A stretch of DNA of 64,000 nucleotides from Rhizobium sp. BK602 (GCF_014195095.1 NZ_JACIBC010000009.1:124001-188000); one strand, 5' to 3'. Shown: positions 32,017-41,236, counted from the stretch's first letter. Made by a program: numbers and translations. Notes: generated from the sequence alone by a model not told the origin.

Positions 32017-32292
32017 ATGGCCAATACCAGCTCGGCGAAAAAAGCGACCCGCAAGATCGCCCGCCGCACCGACGTCAACAAGGCTCGTCGCTCGCGCGTT
32101 CGCACGTTCGTCCGTCAGGTCGAAGAAGCCATCGCATCGGGTGACGCATCCCGCGCGAAGGAAGCCTTCCTCGCAGCGCAGCCGGAACTGGCGCGCGCAG
32201 CCACCAAGGGCGTCCTTCACGCCAACACCGCTTCCCGCAAGGTTTCGCGTCTTGCCAAGCGCGTGAAGGCGCTTTCGGCTCCGACCGCGTAA
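32017..32292 (+). CDS. rpsT: 30S ribosomal protein S20
   Basis: 91-residue basic helical protein starting MANTSSAKKATRKIARRTDV, binding 16S rRNA at the base of the small subunit. HANTASRKVSRLAKRVKAL near the C-terminus is the family signature. Preceded by AGAGAGG. About 190 bp separate it from the enoyl-CoA hydratase and should hold its promoter. A strong terminator follows. Confidence 0.97.
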   Translation: MANTSSAKKATRKIARRTDVNKARRSRVRTFVRQVEEAIASGDASRAKEAFLAAQPELARAATKGVLHANTASRKVSRLAKRVKALSAPTA

Positions 32293-32322
32293 TTTTTCGT
32301 TAACGATTCAATCGTTAGAGTT

Positions 32323-32350
32323 AAGCCCGGCCCTCGCGCCGGGCTTTTTG
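32323..32350 (+). terminator. rpsT intrinsic terminator
   Basis: Arms AAGCCCGG and CCGGGCTT around an 8-base loop, continuing into a T-run, 31 bp after the rpsT stop. Confidence 0.9.
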
Positions 32351-32497
32351 GATTCGGCCGAATTCTGTTCGTTTCCTCAAAATGTAGCCGGCTGATCATG
32401 TCAATGACATGACAGAAATATAAACGTAAAAACAATGGGTTGCGGCAGGATATCTCGACGCTGCGTGATCCATGTGATGCATTGCCGGCTCACAAGT

Positions 32498-32624
32498 GAG
32501 TCAAGGGATTTTTTATTTTTTTTGTTTTTAAACCCCAAGGAATCGCGCTGAACGGGAATCTCCTTGATTCAAAAGCGATTCTTTTTTGACGGCCTTGTGA
32601 CAGTCAAAATTGGCCTCCTGAGTC
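32498..32624. promoter_or_regulatory. Cluster of GANTC (CcrM) methylation sites upstream of dnaA
   Basis: GANTC occurs at 32498, 32540, 32556, 32566, 32577 and 32620, six times in 127 bp, against about one per 256 bp expected at even base composition. CcrM methylates GANTC in alphaproteobacteria and its methylation state times dnaA transcription in Caulobacter. Two further sites are at 32305 and 32351. Confidence 0.6.
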
Positions 32625-33166
32625 AAGGACCGGCTCTTAATTTTGTGTAAAATTCATCGTTGATATCCGCCTTCGATCCTGCCTAAATGGCTTTCAACAA
32701 GGGGCGCGGACATCACCTTAAACGGCTTCGGCGAACACTGCCATTAAAGGCAGCGTGGGTGATTTTTGTTCCTTGTGACGGAGCAGTTCAGTTTCGTTTT
32801 TTCAAACAGTTGACGAGTTGAGACCGCAAGCGGCAACGGTTGCGGAATGAGAACGCTCGTCTGCCTTTACAGTCCAAGTCCCAAGCGTGGCTGTAGGGGA
32901 GGGGAGAAAAATTGACAGCCGTTTGGCGCAGTCGGTCGGAATACGAGGACCGGACGACTGCTCCAAATGCAGATACCAGGACCGAGACCGCTCGAGCAGT
33001 TGGTTTCGCCGAGGTGTCCGCTTTTGGCCCGTTTGGCTGGGCCCGGCTGATGAACCGGTATACGGGGAAGCTCACACAGCGAGCGCGACCGTTATACCAT
33101 GGCGTAGACCTAAGGGCGGCGGCGCAAGTTCCGCCCTATAAGAAGAGACTCTGGAAGGCGGCACTA

Positions 33167-34720
33167 ATGCAGATAAATACGAGGACGACGGGTGCATTGG
33201 AAAATGGGGACAATGCATCACAGGCGTTCAGCGCGGTTTGTCTTGAAGCGGCGGGGGAAAAGGGGGAGGTCCAGCATAACGTGTTGTTCGAGCGTGTCAG
33301 CGCACGCTTGAAGGCCCAGGTCGGTCCGGATGTTTATGCCAGCTGGTTTGCACGGCTGAAGCTGCATTCGGTCTCCAAGAGCGTCGTTAGGCTGACTGTC
33401 CCGACGACATTCCTGAAGTCCTGGATCAACAATCGTTATCTGGAGCTCATCACCGGCCTGTTCCAGGCGGAAGATGCGGAAATCCTGAAAGTCGAGATCC
33501 TGGTGCGCACGGCGACCCGTCCGGGAGCAAAGCCATGCGCGGACGAGCAGGCGGCCATTCCCGATGCGGCTTCAGTAGCGCCGATCCGCCGCCCGGTGGC
33601 CCAGCCCGCCGGTCAGGTCGTGGCCCAGGCCGTCAGCGCGGCCGCCGCCGCCCGTCCGGCGACCGCGGGTACGCCGCTGTTCGGCTCGCCGCTGGATTCC
33701 CGCTTCACCTTCGACACCTATGTCGAGGGCAGCTCGAACCGGGTCGGCCTTGCCGCCGCCAAGACCATCGCGGAGGCCGGTTCCGGCGCCGTGCGGTTCA
33801 ATCCGCTCTTCGTCCATTCGACGGTCGGCCTCGGCAAGACGCATCTCCTGCAGGCGATCGCCAACGCTGCCGTGCAGAACCCGCGCGGACTGCGCGTCGT
33901 CTATCTGACGGCGGAATATTTCATGTGGCGCTTTGCGACCGCGATCCGCGACAACGACGCGCTGACGCTGAAGGATTCGCTGCGCAACATCGATCTGCTG
34001 ATCATCGACGACATGCAGTTCCTGCAGGGCAAGATGATCCAGCATGAGTTCTGCCATCTGCTGAACATGCTGCTCGACAGCGCCAAGCAGGTCGTGGTTG
34101 CTGCCGACCGCGCCCCCTGGGAGCTGGAATCGCTCGATCCGCGGGTTCGCTCGCGCCTGCAGGGTGGCGTTGCCATCGAGGTCGAGGCGCCGGATTACGA
34201 GATGCGTCTCGAAATCCTCAAGCGCCGGCTGGATGCCGCCCGCCTGGAGGACCCGTCGCTGGAAATCCCGGCCGAGCTCCTCTCGCATGTCGCCCGCAAT
34301 GTGACGGCAAGCGGCCGCGAGCTGGAAGGCGCGTTCAATCAGCTGATCTTCCGTCGCTCCTTCGAGCCGAACCTGACGGTCGAGCGGGTCGACGAGCTGC
34401 TGGCGCATCTGGTCGGCTCCGGCGAGCCGCGTCGCGTCCGCATCGAGGATATCCAGCGCATTGTCGCGCGGCATTATAACGTCTCGCGCCAGGAGCTGGT
34501 TTCCAACCGCCGCACCCGCGTTATCGTCAAGCCGCGCCAGATCGCCATGTATCTGTCGAAGACGCTGACGCCGCGCTCCTTCCCGGAGATCGGCCGCCGC
34601 TTCGGCGGGCGCGATCACACGACGGTGCTGCATGCGGTGCGCAAGATCGAGGAGCTGATTTCCGGCGACAGCAAGCTGTCGCACGAGATCGAGCTGCTGA
34701 AGCGCCTGATCAACGAATAA
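33167..34720 (+). CDS. dnaA: Chromosomal replication initiator protein DnaA
   Basis: AAA+ ATPase that binds DnaA boxes and melts the origin. 517 residues from the ATG encoding MQINTRTTGA, preceded by GGAAGG. Domain I is seen in VSARLKAQVGPDVYASWFARL. Domain II is the Ala/Pro/Val-rich linker. Domain III has the Walker A HSTVGLGKTHLLQA and Walker B DLLIIDDMQFLQGK. Domain IV ends with the DnaA-box-binding GGRDHTTVLHAVRKIEEL. The sequence upstream of this ATG in the same frame is open but not DnaA-like. A terminator follows. Confidence 0.97.
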   Translation: MQINTRTTGALENGDNASQAFSAVCLEAAGEKGEVQHNVLFERVSARLKAQVGPDVYASWFARLKLHSVSKSVVRLTVPTTFLKSWINNRYLELITGLFQAEDAEILKVEILVRTATRPGAKPCADEQAAIPDAASVAPIRRPVAQPAGQVVAQAVSAAAAARPATAGTPLFGSPLDSRFTFDTYVEGSSNRVGLAAAKTIAEAGSGAVRFNPLFVHSTVGLGKTHLLQAIANAAVQNPRGLRVVYLTAEYFMWRFATAIRDNDALTLKDSLRNIDLLIIDDMQFLQGKMIQHEFCHLLNMLLDSAKQVVVAADRAPWELESLDPRVRSRLQGGVAIEVEAPDYEMRLEILKRRLDAARLEDPSLEIPAELLSHVARNVTASGRELEGAFNQLIFRRSFEPNLTVERVDELLAHLVGSGEPRRVRIEDIQRIVARHYNVSRQELVSNRRTRVIVKPRQIAMYLSKTLTPRSFPEIGRRFGGRDHTTVLHAVRKIEELISGDSKLSHEIELLKRLINE

Positions 34721-34747
34721 TTCGCGGTCCTTATCCGTGTCTTATCG

Positions 34748-34775
34748 ACGGCCGGCTTCATCGCCGGCCGTTTTC
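34748..34775 (+). terminator. dnaA intrinsic terminator
   Basis: Nine-bp perfect arms ACGGCCGGC and GCCGGCCGT with a six-base loop, followed by TTTTCC, 27 bp after the dnaA stop. Confidence 0.88.
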
Positions 34776-34866
34776 CTTTATGCGGCGTTTATTCTATAAA
34801 TATCTGAAATGCTGAGTCGGATGCCCGGCTTCCCGCGGCCGGCGGCGCCAGTCTGGGAGGATATCG

Positions 34867-35949
34867 ATGGGCTTCGACAGGATCGCCGTTCTCGGTCTCG
34901 GCAAGGTCGGCCGGCTTGCCGCCACCTTGCTGCAGGAAAGCGGCTTTGCCGTCACCGGCGTCGATGCGCGCCTGCCTGGGGATGCCCTGCCCTTCGCCTG
35001 CGAGACGGGCGATGTCGCCGATCCCGCGCTGATCGGCAATCTCTTCTCCCGCGTCGATGCCGTGCTCTCCTGCCTGCCGTTTCACCTGAACGCCGCGCTG
35101 GCACGTCTCGCCCATGCCGCCGGCATCCATTATTTCGACCTCACGGAAGATGTTTCGACCACCAACGGCATCATCGCGCTTGCCGGCAGCGCCCGCGGCC
35201 TGATGGCGCCGCAATGCGGCCTGGCGCCCGGTTTCGTCGGCATTGTCGGCGCGAGCCTTGCTGACGCCTTCGACCGCTGCCGCTCGATCCGTATGCGCGT
35301 CGGCGCATTGCCGCAAAATCCGACGGGATTGCTCGGTTACGCGTTCAACTGGTCGCCGGAGGGTGTGGTCAACGAATATCTGAACGATTGCGAAGTGATC
35401 GAGGGCGGCGTGCGCAAGCTGGTCTCGCCGATGGAATGGCACGAGACGCTCTATGTCGACGGCGTCAAGCTCGAGGCTTTCACCACCTCGGGCGGGCTTG
35501 GAACCATGTGCGCCACTATGCTCGGTCGCGTGGAAAACCTCGACTACAAGACCATGCGCTATCCCGGCCACATGGAGCTGATGAATTTCTTCTTCCACGA
35601 GTTGCTGATGCGCGACCGCCGGGCTCTTGCCGGCGAGATTCTTACCGAGGCGAAGCCGCCGGTCGAGGACGATGTCGTCTATGTCCATGTCTCGGCGGAG
35701 GGTACGATCAACGGCAATCTGCGCCGCAAGGAGTTCGTCCGCGCCTATTATCCGGTCGAGATTGCCGGCGAGAACCGCACGGCCATTTCCTGGACCACCT
35801 CGGCCTCCGTCGTCGCCGTCATCGAACTGGTGCGCGCCGGGCGGCTGCCCTCCACCGGCTTCCTGCATCAGGAGCATATTCCGCTCAGCCTCTTCCTGGA
35901 GACGCGGACCGGCAGCCTGTTCAAGGGCGGGGCCACCCATCGCCAGTGA
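34867..35949 (+). CDS. Saccharopine dehydrogenase-family protein
   Basis: 360 residues. The N-terminal Rossmann motif IAVLGLGKVGRLAATLL binds NAD(P). AVLSCLPFHLNAALARLAHAAGIHYFDLTED (about residues 64-94) and APQCGLAPGFVGIVGA match the saccharopine/carboxynorspermidine reductase family. Members make or cleave secondary amines between amino acids or polyamines; the substrate here is not evident. It follows the dnaA terminator and converges on a LysR gene 9 bp away, so it is probably a single-gene unit. Confidence 0.8.
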   Translation: MGFDRIAVLGLGKVGRLAATLLQESGFAVTGVDARLPGDALPFACETGDVADPALIGNLFSRVDAVLSCLPFHLNAALARLAHAAGIHYFDLTEDVSTTNGIIALAGSARGLMAPQCGLAPGFVGIVGASLADAFDRCRSIRMRVGALPQNPTGLLGYAFNWSPEGVVNEYLNDCEVIEGGVRKLVSPMEWHETLYVDGVKLEAFTTSGGLGTMCATMLGRVENLDYKTMRYPGHMELMNFFFHELLMRDRRALAGEILTEAKPPVEDDVVYVHVSAEGTINGNLRRKEFVRAYYPVEIAGENRTAISWTTSASVVAVIELVRAGRLPSTGFLHQEHIPLSLFLETRTGSLFKGGATHRQ

Positions 35950-35958
35950 TGCGCTCGC

Positions 35959-36855
35959 CTATGCCGGTGGCGTCGGCTGTGCAACCTCGGAAAACAGCCA
36001 GGCGCGGAAAGCGACGATCGCCGGACGCTCCAAGGCCGCCGGCGGATAGACCAGATGATAGGCGAGCGTGCTGGCAAGTCCCATCGGGAAGGGCGCGACC
36101 AGCGTAGCGTCGGCCAGTTCCTTCCCGACGAAGGAACGGCGCATCAGCGCGATGCCGAGACCGGCTTTCATCGCGTGATAGGCGCCCGTGCCGTCGGTGA
36201 AGATCGGACCGCGCGTGGCATCGACCCTCTTCGCGCCCGCCGCTTCCAGCCAGAGCTGCCAATCGCGCCGATAGACGTCATGGATCAGGGTCAGACCCGC
36301 CAGCGCATCGGGCGAAGGGGAGGAGCCGAGAGTGGCGGCGATCTCGGGCGTACAGACCGGCACATATTCGTCGTCGAGCAGCCGCTCGCTCGCCAGGCCC
36401 TCATAGCCGCCGAGACCATGGCGAATGGCGATATCGATACCATCCCGCTCGAAATCCATCATCCGGTGCGAGGCGCTGATGCGCAGGTCGATGTCCGGAT
36501 GCGCCTGCTCGAAGCGCATGAGGCGCGGCACCAGCCAATGCGTGGCGAAGCCGGCCGTGCAGGTGACGGTCAGCACGCTGTCGCGCGCCCGCCGCGTCAA
36601 GGCCGAGGTCGCCTCGCGGATCAGCCGGAAGGCCGTGCGCATGGTCGCGAAATAATCCGCGCCCTCGGCCGTCAGCGCCAGACTGCGCGGCCGGCGGTCG
36701 AAAAGCCGGACACCAAGCGCTGTTTCGAGGTCGCGGATCTGCAGGCTGACGGCACCGGGCGTGACATGCAGCTCCTTGGCGGCGGCCGTCATGCTCAGGT
36801 GCCGGGCGGAAGCTTCGAAGGCGCGCAGCGCCGAGAGAGAAGGCAGATAATCCAT
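35959..36855 (-). CDS. LysR-type regulator, GcvA/AmpR-like
   Basis: 298 residues with the GcvA-type start LPSLSALRAFEASARHLSMT and helix-turn-helix continuing ELHVTPGAVSLQIRDLETAL. The effector domain includes YVPVCTPEIAATLG and ends in the subgroup's usual AFRAWLFSEV. It is divergent from the EamA transporter gene 150 bp away and probably regulates it. It converges with the saccharopine-dehydrogenase-like gene. Confidence 0.88.
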   Translation of the reverse strand: MDYLPSLSALRAFEASARHLSMTAAAKELHVTPGAVSLQIRDLETALGVRLFDRRPRSLALTAEGADYFATMRTAFRLIREATSALTRRARDSVLTVTCTAGFATHWLVPRLMRFEQAHPDIDLRISASHRMMDFERDGIDIAIRHGLGGYEGLASERLLDDEYVPVCTPEIAATLGSSPSPDALAGLTLIHDVYRRDWQLWLEAAGAKRVDATRGPIFTDGTGAYHAMKAGLGIALMRRSFVGKELADATLVAPFPMGLASTLAYHLVYPPAALERPAIVAFRAWLFSEVAQPTPPA

Positions 36856-37005
36856 GACGATTGAGTTCAGCTAAAGCATATGGTGAAAAAGACTCGTTTG
36901 CCTACGGCGTCGGATCGGCGGATTATTGTATTTGTATCAATGGTTGGCAAGAAATAACGTCTTTGCCTCCGTTGAGTGTAACTCAATCGATCGGGAGAGG
37001 TATTC

Positions 37006-37926
37006 ATGGCGCAGAAATCCATGGGCGTGGCGGAATGGGGCATGCTGTTTGCCCTGTCGCTGCTCTGGGGCGGCTCGTTTCTGTTCAACGGCATTCTCGT
37101 GCGCGAGCTCCCTCCCTTCACCATCGTCACGGCGCGCGTCGCGCTGGCGGCGATCGCCCTGCACCTCATCGTCCGGATGACCGGGCAGGCGATGCCGCGT
37201 GACCGTCAGGCCTGGGCTGCCTTCTTCGGCATGGGCTTCCTCAACAACGTCATTCCCTTCCTGCTGATCGTCTGGGGCCAGACGCATATCGCCAGCGGTC
37301 TCGCCTCGATCCTGAACGCCACGACGCCACTCTTCGCCGTGGTGGTGGCGCATGTTCTGACGACGGACGAGAAGATGACCGGCAACCGCCTGATCGGCGT
37401 CATCGTCGGCTTTGCCGGTGTGGCGCTGATGATCGGTCCATCGGTGCTGGGTAGCCTCGGTTCGAACGTGCTGGCGCAGCTTGCCGTGCTGGGCGCCGCC
37501 TTTACCTATTCGCTCGCCGGCATTTTCGGCCGCCGCTTCCGCCGCATGGGCCTTGCGCCGATCATCCCCGCGGCCGGGCAGGTGACGGCCTCGACCATCC
37601 TGTTGCTGCCGGTCGCCCTTTTCGTCGATCATCCGTGGACGCTGGCGATACCCTCGACGGAAACCTGGCTGGCGCTGGCCGGTCTGGCGATCCTGTCGAC
37701 CGCGATCGCCTATGTGCTGTTCTTCCGCATCCTGGCGACGGCGGGGGCCACCAATCTGATGCTGGTCACCTTCCTCATCCCCGTCAGCGCCATCCTGCTC
37801 GGCGCGCTGATCCTCGGCGAGCAATTGCAGCCGAAGCATTTCATCGGCATGGCATTGATCGCCCTCGGCCTGGCGGCGATTGACGGGCGGCTGTTGGCTT
37901 TCAGGAAGAAAGGCGTGGCGGCATGA
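37006..37926 (+). CDS. EamA-family (DMT) transporter
   Basis: 306-residue inner-membrane protein with about ten hydrophobic segments in two EamA repeats (first repeat opens with MLFALSLLWGGSFLFNGIL, second around LAVLGAAFTYSLAGIFGRRF). Members export amino acids, metabolites or drugs. Start ATG follows GGGAGAGG. It is divergent from a GcvA-type regulator. A RIME repeat begins 25 bp after its stop. Confidence 0.86.
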   Translation: MAQKSMGVAEWGMLFALSLLWGGSFLFNGILVRELPPFTIVTARVALAAIALHLIVRMTGQAMPRDRQAWAAFFGMGFLNNVIPFLLIVWGQTHIASGLASILNATTPLFAVVVAHVLTTDEKMTGNRLIGVIVGFAGVALMIGPSVLGSLGSNVLAQLAVLGAAFTYSLAGIFGRRFRRMGLAPIIPAAGQVTASTILLLPVALFVDHPWTLAIPSTETWLALAGLAILSTAIAYVLFFRILATAGATNLMLVTFLIPVSAILLGALILGEQLQPKHFIGMALIALGLAAIDGRLLAFRKKGVAA

Positions 37927-37950
37927 TGAAACGACAGGCCGAGTGTCTTA

Positions 37951-38052
37951 GAGCAATTCCAGGAAAAGTGCGCAGCGGTTTTCCGTCCGGAATTGCGTAA
38001 CAACAAATGTATAGAGCGTTTTCGCGATTCGAAGAAACGCGGAAACGCTCTA
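37951..38052 (+). repeat. RIME-like element with both palindromes, overlapping the hemW stop
   Basis: About 102 bp. The first palindrome (37953-37997) matches the other copies. The second (38013-38051) has arms AGAGCGTTTTCGCG and CGCGGAAACGCTCT around ATTCGAAGAAA. This two-palindrome form is the complete element. The last bases supply the TAG stop of hemW on the minus strand. Confidence 0.85.
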
Positions 38053-39243
38053 GCGTGCCAGATCCGCCACGACGGAATCGAGGATCAGCATGCCTGCCGG
38101 CGTGCAGCGCAGGCGGGAATTGCCGAGACGCTCGATGAAGCCGTGTTCCAGCAGGAAGCCTTCGCGCTCCGGGTCGAGATCGCGGCCGGAAAACTGCCGC
38201 CAGCGCACGAGATCGATGCCCTCTTTCAGGCGCAGGCCCATCAGCAGCAATTCGTCCGCCTGTTCGTCATAGCCGAGCATCTCCTGATCGGCGATGCCGT
38301 GACCGTCACTTTCCACCAGCTCCAGCCAGGTCTCCGGCTTGCGCTCGGTGGCCGTTGCCAGTTTCTTAGGACCGTGGGTCAGCCGGCCATGGGCGCCGGG
38401 GCCGATGCCGGCATAGTCGCCATAGCGCCAATAGGTGAGGTTGTGGCGGCTCTCGGCGCCGGGGCGGGCGTGGTTGGACACCTCGTAGGCCGGCATGCCC
38501 TCGCGCTCGGTGATCTCCTGCGTCGCCTCATAGAGCAGTGCCGACTGGTCTCCATCCGGCACGATCAATTTGCCGGCCTTGTGCAGGCCGTAGAAGGGCG
38601 TTCCCTCCTCGATGGTTAGTTGGTACAGCGAAAGGTGGTCGACCGCGTAGGAGATCGCCTGCCTCAGCTCGCGCTCCCATTCCTCGACGGTCTGGTTCGG
38701 GCGGGCATAGATGAGATCGAAGGACATGCGCGGAAAAATCTCGCGCGCCAGCCTGATCGCCTTCAGCGCGTCATCGACATTGTGCAGCCGTCCGAGGAAC
38801 TTCAGGTCGCGGTCGTTCAGCGCCTGCACGCCCATCGACACGCGGTTGACGCCGGCTGCCCGATAGCCGCGGAAACGTTCGGCCTCGACGCTGGAGGGAT
38901 TGGCCTCCATGGTGATTTCGATGCCGTCGGGCACATGCCAGTGCCGGGCGATGCCGTCGAGAATGGCGGAGACCGTCTCCGGCTTCATCAGCGACGGCGT
39001 GCCGCCGCCGAGAAAGACGCTGGTCACCGTCTTCGGGCCGCTGAGCGCCCGCATCGACGCCATCTCCTTCAGGAAGGCGGCGGTAAAGCGCTCCTGATCG
39101 ACCGGCTGATGGCGGACATGGCTGTTGAAATCGCAATAGGGACACTTGGCCGCGCAGAAGGGCCAATGCACATAGACGCCGAAACCGGGTTCGCCGGTAT
39201 CGGGCAGCAATTTGGCGTCGCGCGTCATGCTCTGCGGTTCCAT
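38050..39243 (-). CDS. hemW: Radical SAM haem chaperone HemW
   Basis: 397-residue radical SAM protein formerly called an oxygen-independent coproporphyrinogen oxidase. FGVYVHWPFCAAKCPYCDFN carries the CxxxCxxC cluster motif, and FLGGGTPSLM and GVQALNDRDLKFLGR are HemW-typical. HemW inserts haem into respiratory enzymes and lacks true HemN activity. I use the ATG at MEPQSMTRDAK, just after the rdgB stop; an in-frame extension into rdgB is unlikely. Its stop codon lies in a RIME element. Fourth in the rph - VOC - rdgB - hemW set. Confidence 0.92.
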   Translation of the reverse strand: MEPQSMTRDAKLLPDTGEPGFGVYVHWPFCAAKCPYCDFNSHVRHQPVDQERFTAAFLKEMASMRALSGPKTVTSVFLGGGTPSLMKPETVSAILDGIARHWHVPDGIEITMEANPSSVEAERFRGYRAAGVNRVSMGVQALNDRDLKFLGRLHNVDDALKAIRLAREIFPRMSFDLIYARPNQTVEEWERELRQAISYAVDHLSLYQLTIEEGTPFYGLHKAGKLIVPDGDQSALLYEATQEITEREGMPAYEVSNHARPGAESRHNLTYWRYGDYAGIGPGAHGRLTHGPKKLATATERKPETWLELVESDGHGIADQEMLGYDEQADELLLMGLRLKEGIDLVRWRQFSGRDLDPEREGFLLEHGFIERLGNSRLRCTPAGMLILDSVVADLAR

Positions 39244-39262
39244 GATGTCCACGGGCTTGAGC

Positions 39263-39907
39263 TTACGCCTCCAGGCAGGTTTCGACAAAGCGCTTGAAGG
39301 CGCGGGCGCGATGCGACAGCGCTTGCGGTTCGCCCGGCTTCCAGCCGTGCTTTTCCTCGGCGCTCATCTCGCCGAAGGTCGTCTCGTAACCCTGCGGCTG
39401 GAAGACGGGATCGTAGCCGAAGCCTTGGGTGCCGCGCGGCGGCCAGGCGACGGTGCCCTCGACCTCGCCGCGGAACAGTTCGGTGTGACCGTCCGGCCAG
39501 GCCAGGCAAAGCACGCTGACGAAGCGGGCCGTGCGGCTTTCCGGCGTCTTGGCGCCGACCTTTTCCAATGCCGTTTCGACCTTCTGCATGGCCATGGCGA
39601 AATCGCGGGTGCCGTCGGCCGTTTCGGCCCAGTTGGCGGTATAGACGCCGGGATCGCCGCCGAGCGCGTCGATCACCAGCCCGGAATCATCCGACAGCGC
39701 CGGTAGGCCGGAGGCATTGGCCGAAGCGAGCGCCTTGATCGTCGCATTTTCCTCGAAGGTCGTGCCGGTCTCGTCCGGCTCGATGAAATTCAGATCGGCG
39801 GCGGATTTGGCGGTGAAGCCGAACGGGCCGATCAGGTCCTGGATCTCGCGGATCTTGCCGGCATTGTGGCTGGCGACGACGATGGTCTTGGTGTCGAGCT
39901 TGCGCAT
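39263..39907 (-). CDS. rdgB: XTP/dITP diphosphatase (RdgB/HAM1)
   Basis: House-cleaning nucleotide pyrophosphatase that removes ITP, dITP and XTP. 214 residues starting MRKLDTKTIVVASHNAGKIREI, with the family N-terminal SHNAGKxxE motif (described to 20 residues: the motif spans about 12-19). Further marks are TFEENATIKA, ALSDDSGLVIDAL (catalytic Asp) and GFGYDPVF. Start chosen at the ATG after AGGACAGGAC. The ribosome binding site lies in the spacer after the VOC gene. Confidence 0.95.
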   Translation of the reverse strand: MRKLDTKTIVVASHNAGKIREIQDLIGPFGFTAKSAADLNFIEPDETGTTFEENATIKALASANASGLPALSDDSGLVIDALGGDPGVYTANWAETADGTRDFAMAMQKVETALEKVGAKTPESRTARFVSVLCLAWPDGHTELFRGEVEGTVAWPPRGTQGFGYDPVFQPQGYETTFGEMSAEEKHGWKPGEPQALSHRARAFKRFVETCLEA

Positions 39908-39918
39908 GTCCTGTCCTG

Positions 39919-40335
39919 TCAGATGCCCCAGATTTTGGGTTCGGCGCATTCCAGGCTGTTGCCGGCCGGATCGCGGAAATAGATCGAACGGCCGCCGCTC
40001 GGCCAGTGGAAATCGGCCTCGATGGCAATGCCGGCAGCTTTCAGCTTCTGCGCCATCGCCTCGATATCATTATTGCTCACCCGAAAGCAGACATGACCGT
40101 TGCCCTTCGTGCCGTGCGCGGGCACGGGCAGGGCGCCGGGCTCCGGCGGCTTGATGGTCTCTTGGCTGTTGAAGATCAGCAGCACGCCTGGACCGCAGCG
40201 ATAGAAGACATGGCGGTTGCCGCCGCGCGAGATTTTCGCGAGCCCGAGAATGCCGCCATAAAAGGCCTCGGCCGCATCGAGATCGTCGGCATAGAGCGCC
40301 GTTTCCAGAATGCCTTCGAGAGCCGTGTCGACCAT
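39919..40335 (-). CDS. VOC-family glyoxalase-like protein
   Basis: 138 residues. ILETALYADDLDAAEAFYGG opens the vicinal oxygen chelate fold, GHVCFRV carries the central His, and SIYFRDPAGNSLECAEP ends with the metal-ligand Glu. Related rhizobial proteins are annotated as glyoxalase or bleomycin resistance proteins without proven substrate. It lies between rph and rdgB with 12-bp and 11-bp gaps, so it belongs to the same operon. Confidence 0.85.
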   Translation of the reverse strand: MVDTALEGILETALYADDLDAAEAFYGGILGLAKISRGGNRHVFYRCGPGVLLIFNSQETIKPPEPGALPVPAHGTKGNGHVCFRVSNNDIEAMAQKLKAAGIAIEADFHWPSGGRSIYFRDPAGNSLECAEPKIWGI

Positions 40336-40347
40336 TGCCGCTTGTCC

Positions 40348-41064
40348 TTAGGCGATCGCCTGCTTCTGCAAAGCCACCAGTTCGGCGACGCCGTTCTTGG
40401 CGAGCTGCATCAGGCTGGCGAATTCCTCTTCGCTGAAGGGGGCTCCCTCGGCCGTGCCCTGGATCTCGACGATGCCGCCGGTGCCGGTCATGACGAAGTT
40501 GGCGTCGGTTTCAGCCGAGGAGTCCTCAAGATAATCGAGGTCGATCACCGGCTGGCCGGCGAAGATGCCGCAGGAAATCGCGGCGATATGGTCCTTCAGC
40601 ACGCGCTCGACCTTGATCATATTGCGGCTTTCCATCCACTTCAGGCAGTCGTAGAGCGCGATCCAGCCGCCGGTGATCGAGGCCGTGCGGGTGCCGCCGT
40701 CGGCCTGGATGACGTCGCAGTCGACGGTGATCTGGCGCTCGCCGAGCTCCTTCAGGTCGACGACGGCGCGCAGCGAGCGGCCGATGAGACGCTGGATTTC
40801 CTGGGTGCGGCCGCCCTGCTTGCCGGTGGCGGCTTCGCGCTTCATGCGCTCGCCGGTGGCGCGCGGCAGCATGCCGTATTCGGCCGTGACCCAGCCCTTG
40901 CCGCTGTTGCGCAGCCATGGCGGCGTCTTGTCCTCGAGGCTTGCCGTACAGAGCACATGCGTATCCCCGAACTTCACCAGGCACGAGCCTTCCGCATGCT
41001 TGGAAAAATTGCGCTCGAAGGACACCTTGCGCATCTGGTCGGTTTTTCTGCCTGAAGGCCGCAT
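40348..41064 (-). CDS. rph: Ribonuclease PH
   Basis: Phosphorolytic 3'-5' exoribonuclease that trims tRNA precursors. 238 residues with SCLVKFGDTHVLCTASLED, the phosphate-binding region GRTQEIQRLIGRSLRAVVDL (20 residues: from KQGGRTQEIQ onward, about 83-104) and DCDVIQADGGTRTASITG. Standard length. First gene of rph - VOC - rdgB - hemW and divergent from hrcA, the usual rhizobial arrangement. Confidence 0.96.
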   Translation of the reverse strand: MRPSGRKTDQMRKVSFERNFSKHAEGSCLVKFGDTHVLCTASLEDKTPPWLRNSGKGWVTAEYGMLPRATGERMKREAATGKQGGRTQEIQRLIGRSLRAVVDLKELGERQITVDCDVIQADGGTRTASITGGWIALYDCLKWMESRNMIKVERVLKDHIAAISCGIFAGQPVIDLDYLEDSSAETDANFVMTGTGGIVEIQGTAEGAPFSEEEFASLMQLAKNGVAELVALQKQAIA

Positions 41065-41236
41065 TCCAATCTCCTGAACGTTGATGGACCGCTTCTACGA
41101 TCCACCGGCGGCTTTTGCAAAGGAAAAGCAGGCGCGGGCACCCCGATAGGGTCACGTCGGCATTTTTCCCTTTTGCCAAGGCTAACTGAATGATTATATT
41201 TTGCCTAAGGCTCAACAGAATGGATTTGACAGCGAA

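Larger units (their letters stand above)
32293..33166. other. Long dnaA leader region
   Basis: 874 bp with no convincing gene. After the rpsT terminator comes an AT-rich stretch (about 32505-32530 is almost all T) with six GANTC sites in 127 bp (32498-32624), then GC-richer DNA up to dnaA. I saw no good match to the DnaA box TTATCCACA. A 7-bp inverted repeat (AGGGCGG/CCGCCCT, about 33113-33137) lies just upstream of the dnaA ribosome binding site. Multiple promoters for dnaA are likely. Confidence 0.6.

Noticed and set aside
32293..33166. Chromosomal replication origin next to dnaA
   Set aside because: No DnaA-box cluster was seen, and in rhizobia the origin is usually near hemE rather than dnaA.
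32912..33166. N-terminal extension of DnaA by about 85 residues
   Set aside because: The frame is open but not DnaA-like, and a ribosome binding site precedes the internal ATG at 33167.
41065..41236. CIRCE element upstream of hrcA
   Set aside because: No TTAGCACTC-N9-GAGTGCTAA sequence or close variant was found here.
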